Below are positions 41,389-49,686 of a stretch of 64,000 bases of DNA, piece by piece (within the stretch, counting starts at the first letter, position 1; every line of letters starts with the position of its first letter). Source of the DNA: Actinomadura livida (lineage in GTDB: Bacteria > Actinomycetota > Actinomycetes > Streptosporangiales > Streptosporangiaceae); NCBI RefSeq assembly GCF_014648675.1, contig NZ_BMRO01000011.1:1-64000 (forward strand), read 5' to 3'. A program made the position numbers and the translations under genes. The notes under the pieces were generated by a model, which had not been told where the DNA came from, did no database searches, and saw nothing but the letters and a program-made list of their open reading frames with translations.

Positions 41389-43581
41389 GTGCGGACGCTG
41401 ATCATCGACAACTACGACTCGTTCACCCACAACCTGCTCCAGTACGTGGCGGAGGCCGGCGCCGAGCCGGTCGTCGTCCGCAACGACGAGGCGGCGGGGA
41501 CGTCGCGCCGCGGCCTGCGCCGCCTGCTGCGCCCGTTCGACAACGTGATCATCTCGCCGGGACCCGGCTCACCGGAGCACGACGCGGACTTCGGGATCTG
41601 CGCGCGGGTGATCGAGCACGCCCGGATCCCGCTGCTCGGCGTGTGCCTCGGCCACCAGGGGATCTGCCACCTGTTCGGGGGGCGCGTCCGGCCGGCCCCG
41701 CAGGTCCGGCACGGGCGGACGTCACCGGTGGAGCACACCGGCACCGATCTCTTCCGGGGCCTGCCCTCGCCGTTCTCCGCCGTCCGGTACCACTCGCTCG
41801 CCGTCGAGGACCTCCCGCCGGTGCTGGAGCCGGTGGCGTGGACGCCCGACGGCGTCCTGATGGGGGTCCGGCACACCCGGCGACCGATCTGGGGCGTCCA
41901 GTTCCACCCGGAGTCGGTCTGCACCGAGCACGGCCGCGCCATCATCGGCAACTTCCTCGACCTCACCCGGGAGCGCACCGGCCGCAGGCGACCGGTCCGC
42001 GCCGCCGCGCCGTCCCCCGCCCCGCGGGCTCCCGAACCGGCCGCCGAGCCGGCGCGGACGGCGAAGTACCGCGTCATCGCACGCCAGGTCAGCACGCCCG
42101 CGGTGGCCGAGGACGTGTTCGGCGCCCTGTTCGCCGGGTCCGACCGGGCGTTCTGGCTGGACAGCAGTCGGACCGGCGAGCACGGCGGGCGCTTCTCCTT
42201 CATGGGGGACGCGACCGGCCCGCTGGCGCGGGTCGCCACCTTCGACGTGGAGACCGGGGGCCTGACGGTCGAGTCGGCGGGCGGGACCGCGCGGCTGGAG
42301 CGGGCGTCCTTCTTCGACTGGATCGACGCCGACCTGCGCGCGCACGCCGCCGAGACCCCCGACCTGCCGTTCGGCTTCCGGCTCGGCTGGGTCGGGTACC
42401 TCGGCTACGAGCTCAAGGCCGAGTGCGGCGGGGCGCGGGCGCACCGCTCCCCGCATCCCGACGCCGCCATGATCTTCGCCGACCGGGCCGTCGCGTTCGA
42501 CCACCGGGACGGGACCGTCCACCTGCTGGCCCTCTGCCCGTCCGGCGACGAGCGCGCGGCGCGGGCCTGGCTGGACGCCGTCGAATCCCGCCTGGCCGGG
42601 CTGCCCGCCCGGTCACCCGGCACGCCCGCCCCCGCGGTCGACCCGCCGGTGTCCGGCGGGCTCGCGCTGCGGCACGGACGGCGCCGCTACCTCGACAAGA
42701 TCGCCGCCTGCCGGCGGGAGATCGTCGCCGGGGAGACCTACGAGGTGTGCCTGACCAACATGCTCACCGCGCCGGTGCGGGCGGATCCGTGGGACTTCTA
42801 CCGGCTGCTGCGCAGGCGCGACCCGGTGCCGTTCGGCGCGCTGCTGCGGTTCGGCGACCTGGCGGTGCTGAGCGCCTCGCCCGAGCGCTTCCTGCGCGTC
42901 TCGGCGGACGGGCGGGCCGAGTCCAAGCCGATCAAGGGCACCCGGCCGCGCTCGGCCGACCCCGCCGAGGACCGGCGGCTGCGCGCCGAGCTGGCGGCGA
43001 GCGTCAAGGACCGCGCCGAGAACCTCATGATCGTCGACCTGGTCCGGCACGACCTCGGCGGCGTCGCCGAGACCGGGTCGGTGGAGGTCGACCCGATCTT
43101 CGACGTGGAGAGCTACACCACCGTCCACCAGCTGGTGAGCACGGTCCGCGCCACCCTCCGCCCGGACGTCTCGGCCGTGCGGTGCGTGCGGTCGGCGTTC
43201 CCCGGCGGCTCGATGACCGGGGCGCCGAAGATCCGCACCATGCAGATCATCGACCGGCTGGAGGAGGGCCCGCGGGGCGTGTACTCCGGCGCCCTCGGCT
43301 ACTTCTCGCTGTCGGGCGCGGCCGACTTCAGCATCGTGATCCGCACGGCCGTGCTCGCCGCCGGGCGCGTCGAGTTCGGCGTCGGCGGCGCCATCACCGC
43401 CCTGTCGGACCCGGACGCCGAGTTCGAGGAGACCGCGGTGAAGGCCGCGCCGCTGCTCCGCCTCCTCGGCGCGCCGTTCCCCGCGGATCAGCCGGCGGAG
43501 AAGTGGCGGCTCGTCCAGGCGGACAGCTCGGCGCGTGCCGCGGCCGCCCTCGCGGCGCTGCTCACCGCACCCCGCGACTGA
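41389..43581 (+). CDS. pabAB: Fused aminodeoxychorismate synthase (PabA-PabB)
   Basis: A 730-residue fusion. The glutamine amidotransferase half (1-200) has LIIDNYDSFTHNLLQYV, ISPGPGSPEHDADFGI, the nucleophile Cys in GVCLGHQGICHLFGG and the His/Glu pair in WGVQFHPESVC. A linker rich in A/P/R joins the PabB half (about 228-700) with the chorismate-binding core: TYEVCLTNMLTAP, LSASPERFLRV, SKPIKGTRPRSADPAEDRRL, ENLMIVDLVRHDLG and GGSMTGAPKIRTMQII. PIKGT with Lys is the PabB hallmark (TrpE has PIAGT), so the product is 4-amino-4-deoxychorismate for p-aminobenzoate. PabAB fusions in actinomycetes often serve secondary metabolism; no such cluster is visible nearby. GTG start at 41389 after GGGG; an ATG at 41323 is an alternative. 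Confidence 0.9.
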   Translation: MRTLIIDNYDSFTHNLLQYVAEAGAEPVVVRNDEAAGTSRRGLRRLLRPFDNVIISPGPGSPEHDADFGICARVIEHARIPLLGVCLGHQGICHLFGGRVRPAPQVRHGRTSPVEHTGTDLFRGLPSPFSAVRYHSLAVEDLPPVLEPVAWTPDGVLMGVRHTRRPIWGVQFHPESVCTEHGRAIIGNFLDLTRERTGRRRPVRAAAPSPAPRAPEPAAEPARTAKYRVIARQVSTPAVAEDVFGALFAGSDRAFWLDSSRTGEHGGRFSFMGDATGPLARVATFDVETGGLTVESAGGTARLERASFFDWIDADLRAHAAETPDLPFGFRLGWVGYLGYELKAECGGARAHRSPHPDAAMIFADRAVAFDHRDGTVHLLALCPSGDERAARAWLDAVESRLAGLPARSPGTPAPAVDPPVSGGLALRHGRRRYLDKIAACRREIVAGETYEVCLTNMLTAPVRADPWDFYRLLRRRDPVPFGALLRFGDLAVLSASPERFLRVSADGRAESKPIKGTRPRSADPAEDRRLRAELAASVKDRAENLMIVDLVRHDLGGVAETGSVEVDPIFDVESYTTVHQLVSTVRATLRPDVSAVRCVRSAFPGGSMTGAPKIRTMQIIDRLEEGPRGVYSGALGYFSLSGAADFSIVIRTAVLAAGRVEFGVGGAITALSDPDAEFEETAVKAAPLLRLLGAPFPADQPAEKWRLVQADSSARAAAALAALLTAPRD

Positions 43582-43584
43582 GCC

Positions 43585-44448
43585 TCAGCCGGCGAGCTTC
43601 GCCAGGCCGCCGTAGGCCGAGACCTCGGCCGGGGAGGGGGCCGGCGGCTCGTCCGGATCGCGGCGCCACCGTGACACGAGGACCACGCCGGGCGGGACGA
43701 GTTCGAGCCCGCGGCCGGCGAACACGAGCCGCTCGAACTCCGCGGCGGTCCGCGGCCGGGTGCGCACCCCGTCGTCGCGGTACCCCGCGGACGCCGGCCG
43801 CAGCCGCGGCTCGTGCTCCGGGGTCACGTGGCTGGCGAGGACGTAGCTGCCCGGCGGGAGCGCCTCGACGAACGTCCGGACGATCTCCGCGGGCCGCTCC
43901 TCGTCGGGAATGAAATGCAGAATGGCGCTGAGTATCAGCGCGATCGGCTCGTCGAAATCCAGCACCTTGCGCACGAGATCGCTGCCGACGATGGCCTCCG
44001 GAGCGCGGATGTCGGCGTCCAGGTAACCGACGTTCCCCCGGGGATCGGAGACCATCAGGGCGCGGGCGTGCGCCAGCACGATCGGGTCGTTGTCGACATA
44101 GGCGATGCGCGCCTCGGGCGTGATGCCCTGGGCGGCCTCGTGCACGTTCGGCGAGGTCGGGATACCTGTGCCGATGTCGAGGAACTGCCGGATCCCGGCC
44201 TCGGCGGCGAGGTACCGGACGCCGCGGAGCAGGAACCTGCGGTTCTCCTGGGCGCCTGTCCGGATGGCCGGGAAAGCCTCCTCGATTTTGTTCGCGGCAC
44301 TGCGGTCGGTGGCGAAATTGTCCTTTCCGCCCAGCAGATAGTCGTACACCCGGGCCGATGACGGATGGGTCGCGTCAACGAGGGGGCGCCGGGCCTCGCA
44401 CGCCAGGCTCTCGGCCGGCGCGGTGCTGTCTTCTCGCGGGGATGACAC
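43585..44448 (-). CDS. DUF574 / S-adenosyl methyltransferase (copy 2)
   Basis: A 287-residue second member of the DUF574 family: SSARVYDYLLGGKDNFATDR, IRQFLDIGTGIPTSPNVHEAAQGI, RIAYVDNDPIVLAHARALM, then ALILSAILHFIPDEERPAEIVRTFVEALPPGSYVLASHVTPEHEP. The architecture is the same as copy 1 at 38633, but the two are clearly diverged, not a recent duplication. GTG start at 44448 with GGAG about 10 bases before. The frame is open to 44580, but upstream ATGs have no ribosome-binding site. It converges on PabAB with 3 bases between stops and is divergent from the NmrA-like gene (about 118 bp between starts, holding both promoters). Confidence 0.86.
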   Translation of the reverse strand: MSSPREDSTAPAESLACEARRPLVDATHPSSARVYDYLLGGKDNFATDRSAANKIEEAFPAIRTGAQENRRFLLRGVRYLAAEAGIRQFLDIGTGIPTSPNVHEAAQGITPEARIAYVDNDPIVLAHARALMVSDPRGNVGYLDADIRAPEAIVGSDLVRKVLDFDEPIALILSAILHFIPDEERPAEIVRTFVEALPPGSYVLASHVTPEHEPRLRPASAGYRDDGVRTRPRTAAEFERLVFAGRGLELVPPGVVLVSRWRRDPDEPPAPSPAEVSAYGGLAKLAG

Positions 44449-44566
44449 GTTCCGGTAACTCCACGCTCCTGACGGCGGCAGAGGGGAGTAGCTTAACGCG
44501 GCGGGCATTGCCGGAAGGGAGAACCGGGTGCCGTCGCCTCCCGTAATCGAACGATCGGGGAACGTG

Positions 44567-45442
44567 ATGAGGATCGCCATAGCCAGCGCGTCCGGTCAGC
44601 TCGCTCGCGCCACCGCGAAATACCTGCTGGAAAAGGTCTCCCCTGATGACGTCGTCCTGGTCACCAGGAATGTGGACGCACTCGCCGAGTTCGCCGACGC
44701 CGGGGCCACCGTGCGGTACGGCGACTACGACCGGCCGGAGTCGCTGCCCGCCGCCTTCGAGAAGGTCGACCGGCTGCTCCTGGTCAGCCTGCACGAACTC
44801 GGCCACCGCGTGACCCAGCACCGCAACGCGATCGACGCGTCCGCCGCGGCCGGGGTGCGGCACATCGTCTACACGTCCTACATCATGGCCGAGCCGGGAT
44901 GCCCGTCCACGGTCGTGCCCGACCACCTGCGCACCCACGAGCTGCTGGACGCCTCCGGCCTGGAGGTGACGTACCTGCGCATGGGGCTGTTCGCGGAGAC
45001 GCCCGTCACGCAGATCCTCCCGCCGGCGATCGCCCGCGGCATGCTGGTGGACAACACCGCCCACGCCAAGGGCGCCTTCGTGCACCGCGACGACTGCGCG
45101 GCCGCCGCCGCCGCGGTCCTGGCGTCCTCCGGCCACGAGGGCAGGACGTACGACGTCACCGGGCCCGAGCTGCTCGGCTTCGACGACCTCACCACGCTCG
45201 CCGCCGGGATCTCCGGCCGCCCCGTCGGCTACCTCAGCGTGGCCGACGACGAGCTCGACGCCCAGCTGCGCGCCGCGGGCGTGCCCGACGACGTGCGGGG
45301 CATGATCGTCTCCTTCGGGGTGTCGCTGCGCGCCGGCTACGGGGAGCCGCTCAGCGACGCGGTCCAGCGGCTCACCGGCCGTCCGGCCCGTCCCATCACC
45401 GACCTCATGGAACGGCACCGCGGCCTTCTCGCGGGCTCCTGA
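44567..45442 (+). CDS. NmrA-like NAD(P)-binding oxidoreductase
   Basis: A 291-residue atypical short-chain dehydrogenase: IAIASASGQLARATAKYLLEK is the glycine-poor variant of the nucleotide-binding loop (usual GATGxxG), followed by LVTRNVDALAEFADAGATVRYGDYDRPESL, VDRLLLVSLHELGHRVTQHRNAIDASAAAGVRHIVYTSY and DHLRTHELLDASGLEVTYLRMG. The active-site Tyr of classical SDRs is not in the usual YxxxK form, as in NmrA/quinone-oxidoreductase-2 types. It may act as an NAD(P)H-dependent quinone reductase or redox sensor. ATG with CGGGG upstream. Monocistronic; a promoter-like region follows its end. Confidence 0.82.
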   Translation: MRIAIASASGQLARATAKYLLEKVSPDDVVLVTRNVDALAEFADAGATVRYGDYDRPESLPAAFEKVDRLLLVSLHELGHRVTQHRNAIDASAAAGVRHIVYTSYIMAEPGCPSTVVPDHLRTHELLDASGLEVTYLRMGLFAETPVTQILPPAIARGMLVDNTAHAKGAFVHRDDCAAAAAAVLASSGHEGRTYDVTGPELLGFDDLTTLAAGISGRPVGYLSVADDELDAQLRAAGVPDDVRGMIVSFGVSLRAGYGEPLSDAVQRLTGRPARPITDLMERHRGLLAGS

Positions 45443-45520
45443 CGCGCGGTTCCGGCGCGCGGTTTCCTCCACGAAGCCGCAGCTCCGGCGCCGCCCCGCC
45501 GAAACGGTGTGAGCGGGGTA

Positions 45521-45549
45521 TTGACACCGCGCTTTGTTAGCGCAAACAT
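45521..45549 (+). promoter_or_regulatory. Promoter of the arabinan/pectin genes with overlapping LacI-type operator
   Basis: A consensus -35 TTGACA (45521-45526), a 17-base spacer and a weak -10 AAACAT (45544-45549). The -10 region overlaps TGTTAGCGCAAACA (45535-45548), one base from the LacI-family palindrome TGTTAGCGCTAACA. A repressor bound here would occlude the polymerase. The start codon of the GH43 gene is about 100 bases downstream. Confidence 0.6.
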
Positions 45550-45613
45550 TCAGCGATACGGCCAACGAGCGCCCGCCCCGGCGAGCACCCCGCGGGCATT
45601 TCCGGCCTGCCAT

Positions 45614-45627
45614 TGAAAGCGCTTCCA
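45614..45627. promoter_or_regulatory. Second LacI-type operator before GH43
   Basis: TGAAAGCGCTTCCA, with a palindromic core GAAGCGCTTC-like and central AGCGCT, lies 23 bases upstream of the GH43 start codon and 79 bases from the operator at 45535. The shared CG centre is typical of LacI-family carbohydrate repressors. It is related to, but distinct from, the CebR boxes at 9305 and 9350. Confidence 0.55.
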
Positions 45628-45649
45628 GGCCGAGGGTGAGGAGAAATCC

Positions 45650-47113
45650 GTGGAAGACCCGAGAGCGTTCGATCGCCGTACCGTCCTGCGGGCGCTGGCC
45701 GCCGTGCCGGTCGCCGCCGCCGGCGTCGCGGCCTGGCCGGGCACGGCCGCGGCGGCCCCCGCCTCACCCGGCGTCCGCTACACGAACCCGCTGGTGCGGC
45801 AGCGCGCCGACCCGCATATCGTCCGGCACTCCGACGGCGACTACTACTTCACGGCGACGGTGCCGGAGTACGACCGGATCATCCTGCGCCGCGCCACGAC
45901 CATCCAGGGCCTGGCCGGCGCGAGCGAACGGGTGATCTGGCGCAGGCACGCGTCCGGTGAGATGGCGGCGCACATCTGGGCGCCCGAGATCCACTTCATC
46001 GACGGCCGCTGGTACGTGTACTTCGCCGCCGGGCGGTCCGACGACATCTGGCGCATCCGGATGTACGTCCTGCAGAGCTCCGGCGCCGACCCGTTCACCT
46101 CCACCTGGACGGAGCTGGGCCGCCTGGTCACCCCATGGGACACCTTCTCCCTGGACGCGACCACCTTCGCCCACAACGGGACGCGCTACCTGGTCTGGGC
46201 GCAGAGCCCGCCGGGCGGCGACGTCAACTCCAGCCTCTACATCGCCCGCATGAGCAGCCCGTGGACCATCACCGGGACGCCCACGCTGCTGAGCACGCCG
46301 ACGCTGCCGTGGGAGACGATCGGCTTCAAGGTCAACGAGGGCGCCGCCGTGCTCGTCCGAAACGGGCGCGTGTTCATGACGTACTCCGCGAGCGCCACCG
46401 ACGCGAACTACTGCATGGGCCTGCTCACCGCCTCGGCCTCGGCGAACCTGCTGAACGCCGCGTCCTGGAGCAAGAGCCCCACCCCCGTCTTCACCAGCAA
46501 CGACGCGACGAGCCAGTACGGCCCGGGGCACAACTCCTTCACCGTCTCCGAGGACGGCCGGAGCGACATCCTCGTCTACCACGACCGCGACTACCGCGAC
46601 ATCAGCGGCGATCCGCTGAACGACCCGAACCGGCGCACGCGCGTCCAGAAGCTCTACTGGAACGCCGACGGCACTCCCAACTTCGGCATCCCGGTGAGCG
46701 ACGGCGTGACCCCGTACCGGCTGTCGTCCTACAGCAGCCCTGGGCGCTACGTCCGCCACTACGACTTCCGGGCCAGGCTCGAAGCGGACGTCGCCATGCT
46801 CGCCGACTCGCAGTTCAGGATCGTCCCCGGACTCAACGGCGACGGGACGGTGTCGCTCGAATCCGCCAACTACCCCGGGCACTACCTGAGGCACCGCAAC
46901 TACGAACTGTGGGTCGACCGCGACGACGCGTCCGCGCTGTTCAGGGCCGACTCCTCCTTCCGGCAGCGGTCCGGGCTCGCCGACGCGGCCGGGATCTCGC
47001 TGGAGGCGGTCAACTTCGCCGGACGGTACGTCCGGCAGCGCTCCTCCCTCCTCTACCTGGAGACCGCCGACTCCGCCGCGGCCCGCGGCGACGCGACCTT
47101 CTACCTCGAATAG
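45650..47113 (+). CDS. Secreted GH43 arabinan-degrading enzyme with AbfB-like domain
   Basis: A 487-residue protein with a Tat signal (FDRRTVLRALAAVPVAAAGV, twin Arg) and processing after AAAA. The five-bladed GH43 propeller runs from about 42 to 345: YTNPLVRQRADPHIVRHSDGDYYFTAT (general base Asp), AHIWAPEIHFIDGRWYVYFAAG (pKa-modulating Asp region) and TIGFKVNEGAAVLVRNGRVF (acid Glu). The C-terminal 130 residues have repeats of the SYSSPGRYVRHYDFRARLE / LESANYPGHYLRHRNYELWV type, the beta-trefoil AbfB/CBM42 arabinose-binding domain. Probable exo-acting arabinofuranosidase or arabinanase (GH43_26-like). GTG start behind GAGGAG. Followed by the PL11 gene 49 bases later. Confidence 0.9.
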   Translation: MEDPRAFDRRTVLRALAAVPVAAAGVAAWPGTAAAAPASPGVRYTNPLVRQRADPHIVRHSDGDYYFTATVPEYDRIILRRATTIQGLAGASERVIWRRHASGEMAAHIWAPEIHFIDGRWYVYFAAGRSDDIWRIRMYVLQSSGADPFTSTWTELGRLVTPWDTFSLDATTFAHNGTRYLVWAQSPPGGDVNSSLYIARMSSPWTITGTPTLLSTPTLPWETIGFKVNEGAAVLVRNGRVFMTYSASATDANYCMGLLTASASANLLNAASWSKSPTPVFTSNDATSQYGPGHNSFTVSEDGRSDILVYHDRDYRDISGDPLNDPNRRTRVQKLYWNADGTPNFGIPVSDGVTPYRLSSYSSPGRYVRHYDFRARLEADVAMLADSQFRIVPGLNGDGTVSLESANYPGHYLRHRNYELWVDRDDASALFRADSSFRQRSGLADAAGISLEAVNFAGRYVRQRSSLLYLETADSAAARGDATFYLE

Positions 47114-47162
47114 AACCCCGCCATCCCGTAAGACCCCCCGCCACTCGGATTGGACCCCGCGC

Positions 47163-49007
47163 ATGGCTCCCGAACTGCGCAGACCCCTCCGCATCGCCGT
47201 CCTCACCGCACTGCTCGCGGCGCTCGCCCCCGTCCCCGCCGCCGCGGACCAGGCCACCGCCCTCCAGGTCGCAGCCCTCCAGGCCGCAGCCCGCCAGGCC
47301 GAACGGCTCGACCGCGGCCTGATCAGCGCCCGGTCGGGCAACGGCAACTACGTCGGCTGGCGGCTGCTCGGCACCGAACCGGCCGGCACCGCCTTCGCCC
47401 TCTACCGCGGGACGACACGCGTCGCCACCGTCTCCGGCTCCACCAACCACTGGGACGAGGGCGCGCCCGCGGGCGCGTCGTACACCGTCCGGCCGATCGT
47501 GAACGGTGCCGAGGGGCCCGCCTCCGAGGCGTCCCTCCGGTTCGGCGACGGGTACCTGGACGTCCCGATCCAGCCGCCCGGCTCCAACTACAGCGCCAAC
47601 GACGCGAGCGTCGGCGACCTCGACGGCGACGGCCGCCTGGAGTTCGTGCTCAAGTGGGACCCGTCCGACGCCAAGGACAACTCCCGGAGCGGCTTCACCA
47701 GCAACGTCTACCTCGACGCCTACCGGCTGGACGGCGCCCGGCTGTGGCGGATCGACCTCGGCCGCAACATCCGCGCAGGCCAGCACTACACCCAGTTCCA
47801 GGTGTACGACTACGACGGCGACGGCCGCGCCGAGGTCGCGATGAAGACCGCCGACGCGACCGTGGACGGGACCGGCCGGGTCATCGGCAGCGCCTCCGCC
47901 GACCACCGCAGCTCCTCCGGGTACGTCCTCGCCGGGCCGGAGTACCTCACGATGTTCGACGGGCGGACCGGCGCCGCACTCCAGACGGTCGACTACGTCC
48001 CCGCCCGCGGCAACGTCTCCTCCTGGGGCGACTCGTACGGCAACCGCGTCGACCGCTTCCTCGCCGGGACCGCCTACCTGGACGGCGTCCGCCCGAGCCT
48101 CATCATGGCGCGGGGCTACTACACCCGCAGCGTGATCGCCGCCTGGGACTGGCGGGACGGCCGCTTCACCCGCCGCTGGACGTTCGACACCAACAGCTCC
48201 ACCAACGCCGGGCGGGGCTTCGACGGGCAGGGCTCGCACAGCCTGTCGGTCGGCGACGTCGACCAGGACGACCGGGACGAGATCGTCTACGGCGCCATGA
48301 CCGTCGACGACGAAGGGCGCGGCCTCTGGACGACCCGCACCGGCCACGGCGACGCCCAGCACCTCGGCGACTTCGACCCCGCCCGTCCGGGGCTGGAGTA
48401 CTTCAAGGTCAGCGAGTCGACCGGCCAGCCGTCCTCGCTGTACATCGACCCCCGCGACGGGCGGATCCTGTGGTCGACGTCCGCCTGCTGCGACAACGGC
48501 CGCGGCGTCGCCGGGGACATCTGGACCGGGCGCGTCGCGTCCGAGTTCTGGTCGTCCGCGGTCTCGGAGCTGCGCTCCGTCACCGGGAACAACGCGGGCC
48601 GCAAGCCGTCCTCGGCCAACTTCCTCGTCTGGTGGGACGCCGACCCGGTCCGCGAGCTGCTGGACCGCACGCAGATCGACAAGTACGGGCCGTCCGGCGA
48701 CACGCGGCTGCTGACCGCCTCGGGCGTGCACTCGAACAACGGCACGAAGGCCGTCCCGTCGCTGAGCGGCGACCTGCTCGGCGACTGGCGCGAGGAGGTC
48801 GTGTGGCCCACCACGGACAACACGCGGCTCCGCGTCTACACGACCCGCGACGTCACGGGCCGCAAGCTCCACACCCTCCTCCACGACACCCAGTACCGGA
48901 CCGCCCTGGCCTGGCAGAACACCGCCTACAACCAGCCGCCGCACACGAGCTTCTTCCTCGGCGAGGGCATGAGCGCCCCGCCGCAGCCCTCGATCTACGT
49001 CCCGTGA
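47163..49007 (+). CDS. Secreted PL11 rhamnogalacturonan lyase
   Basis: A 614-residue exported enzyme. A signal peptide of about 28 residues ends AAA. An immunoglobulin-like N-domain contains SGNGNYVGWRLLGTEPAGTAFALYRGTT. The eight-bladed propeller has repeated calcium-binding DxDGDG motifs (GDLDGDGRLEFVLKWD, YDYDGDGRAEVAMKTAD, GDVDQDDRDEIVYGAM) and the signatures HYTQFQVYDYDGDG, GDSYGNRVDRFLAGTAYLDG, LLGDWREEVVWPTTDN and LAWQNTAYNQPPHTSFFLG. It cleaves rhamnogalacturonan I, the pectin backbone carrying arabinan side chains, so it acts with the adjacent GH43. The ribosome-binding site is weak. About 49 bases separate it from the GH43 stop; they are probably cotranscribed. Confidence 0.94.
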   Translation: MAPELRRPLRIAVLTALLAALAPVPAAADQATALQVAALQAAARQAERLDRGLISARSGNGNYVGWRLLGTEPAGTAFALYRGTTRVATVSGSTNHWDEGAPAGASYTVRPIVNGAEGPASEASLRFGDGYLDVPIQPPGSNYSANDASVGDLDGDGRLEFVLKWDPSDAKDNSRSGFTSNVYLDAYRLDGARLWRIDLGRNIRAGQHYTQFQVYDYDGDGRAEVAMKTADATVDGTGRVIGSASADHRSSSGYVLAGPEYLTMFDGRTGAALQTVDYVPARGNVSSWGDSYGNRVDRFLAGTAYLDGVRPSLIMARGYYTRSVIAAWDWRDGRFTRRWTFDTNSSTNAGRGFDGQGSHSLSVGDVDQDDRDEIVYGAMTVDDEGRGLWTTRTGHGDAQHLGDFDPARPGLEYFKVSESTGQPSSLYIDPRDGRILWSTSACCDNGRGVAGDIWTGRVASEFWSSAVSELRSVTGNNAGRKPSSANFLVWWDADPVRELLDRTQIDKYGPSGDTRLLTASGVHSNNGTKAVPSLSGDLLGDWREEVVWPTTDNTRLRVYTTRDVTGRKLHTLLHDTQYRTALAWQNTAYNQPPHTSFFLGEGMSAPPQPSIYVP

Positions 49008-49110
49008 CGGGGCCGGGACGCCCCTGATCACCGTGAACAGGTGACAACCGGGCGGATCGGCTGCCAGGCTTTCCTCGGTCCGGTGAAGGAACTCCGAGGA
49101 GGCGACGGCT

Positions 49111-49680
49111 GTGACCGTCTCGATGGTGAAGGGCCAGCGGATCTCGCTGGAGAAGCCCGGCGGTGTGCTGAGCATGGTCCGGATGGGGCTGGGCTGGGAC
49201 GCGGTGAAGAAGAAGGGCTTCTTCGGCTCGCGGGAGCGGGAGATCGACCTCGACGCGTCCTGCGTGCTCTTCGCCGACGGGAGCATCGCCGACGTGGTGT
49301 ACTTCGGCAAGCTCGTCAGCGACGACGGCTCGGTCCGGCACACCGGCGACAACCTGACCGGGGCGGGCGACGGCGACGACGAGTCGGTGATCGTCGACCT
49401 GGGCAGGCTCCCGGTGCACGTCACGTCGCTGGTGTTCACGGTCAGCTCCTTCAACGGGCAGACGTTCGACGAGGTCGAGAACGCCTTCTGCCGGCTCGTG
49501 AACGAGCAGGACGGCGCCGAGATGGCCCGGTACACGCTGACCGGCGGCGGCGCCCACACCGCGATGGTGATGGCCCGCGTCTACCGGCACGGCGACGGCT
49601 GGAAGATGAACGCGATCGGCGAGCCGTGCCACGGGCGCACGTTCGAGGACATGCTCCCGACGATCGCCGGTCTCGCCTGA
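49111..49680 (+). CDS. terD: TerD-family protein
   Basis: A 189-residue TerD/CABP protein: MVKGQRISLEKPGGVLSMVRMGLGWDA, ASCVLFADGSIADVVYFGKLVSDDGSVRHTGDNLTGAGDGDDESVIVDLGRLP and VFTVSSFNGQTFDEVENAFCRLVN. The acidic DNLTGxGDGDDE loop is the calcium-binding site of the family, which acts in tellurite resistance and in membrane-associated stress or phage responses. GTG start preceded by GAGGAGG. It overlaps nothing but lies 6 bases before the larger TerD fusion, so the two form an operon. Confidence 0.88.
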   Translation: MTVSMVKGQRISLEKPGGVLSMVRMGLGWDAVKKKGFFGSREREIDLDASCVLFADGSIADVVYFGKLVSDDGSVRHTGDNLTGAGDGDDESVIVDLGRLPVHVTSLVFTVSSFNGQTFDEVENAFCRLVNEQDGAEMARYTLTGGGAHTAMVMARVYRHGDGWKMNAIGEPCHGRTFEDMLPTIAGLA

Positions 49681-49686
49681 CCGCCG

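Noticed and set aside
47010..49559. An 849-codon minus-strand frame across GH43/PL11/TerD
   Set aside because: Composition-driven shadow of three well-supported plus-strand genes; no domain motifs.
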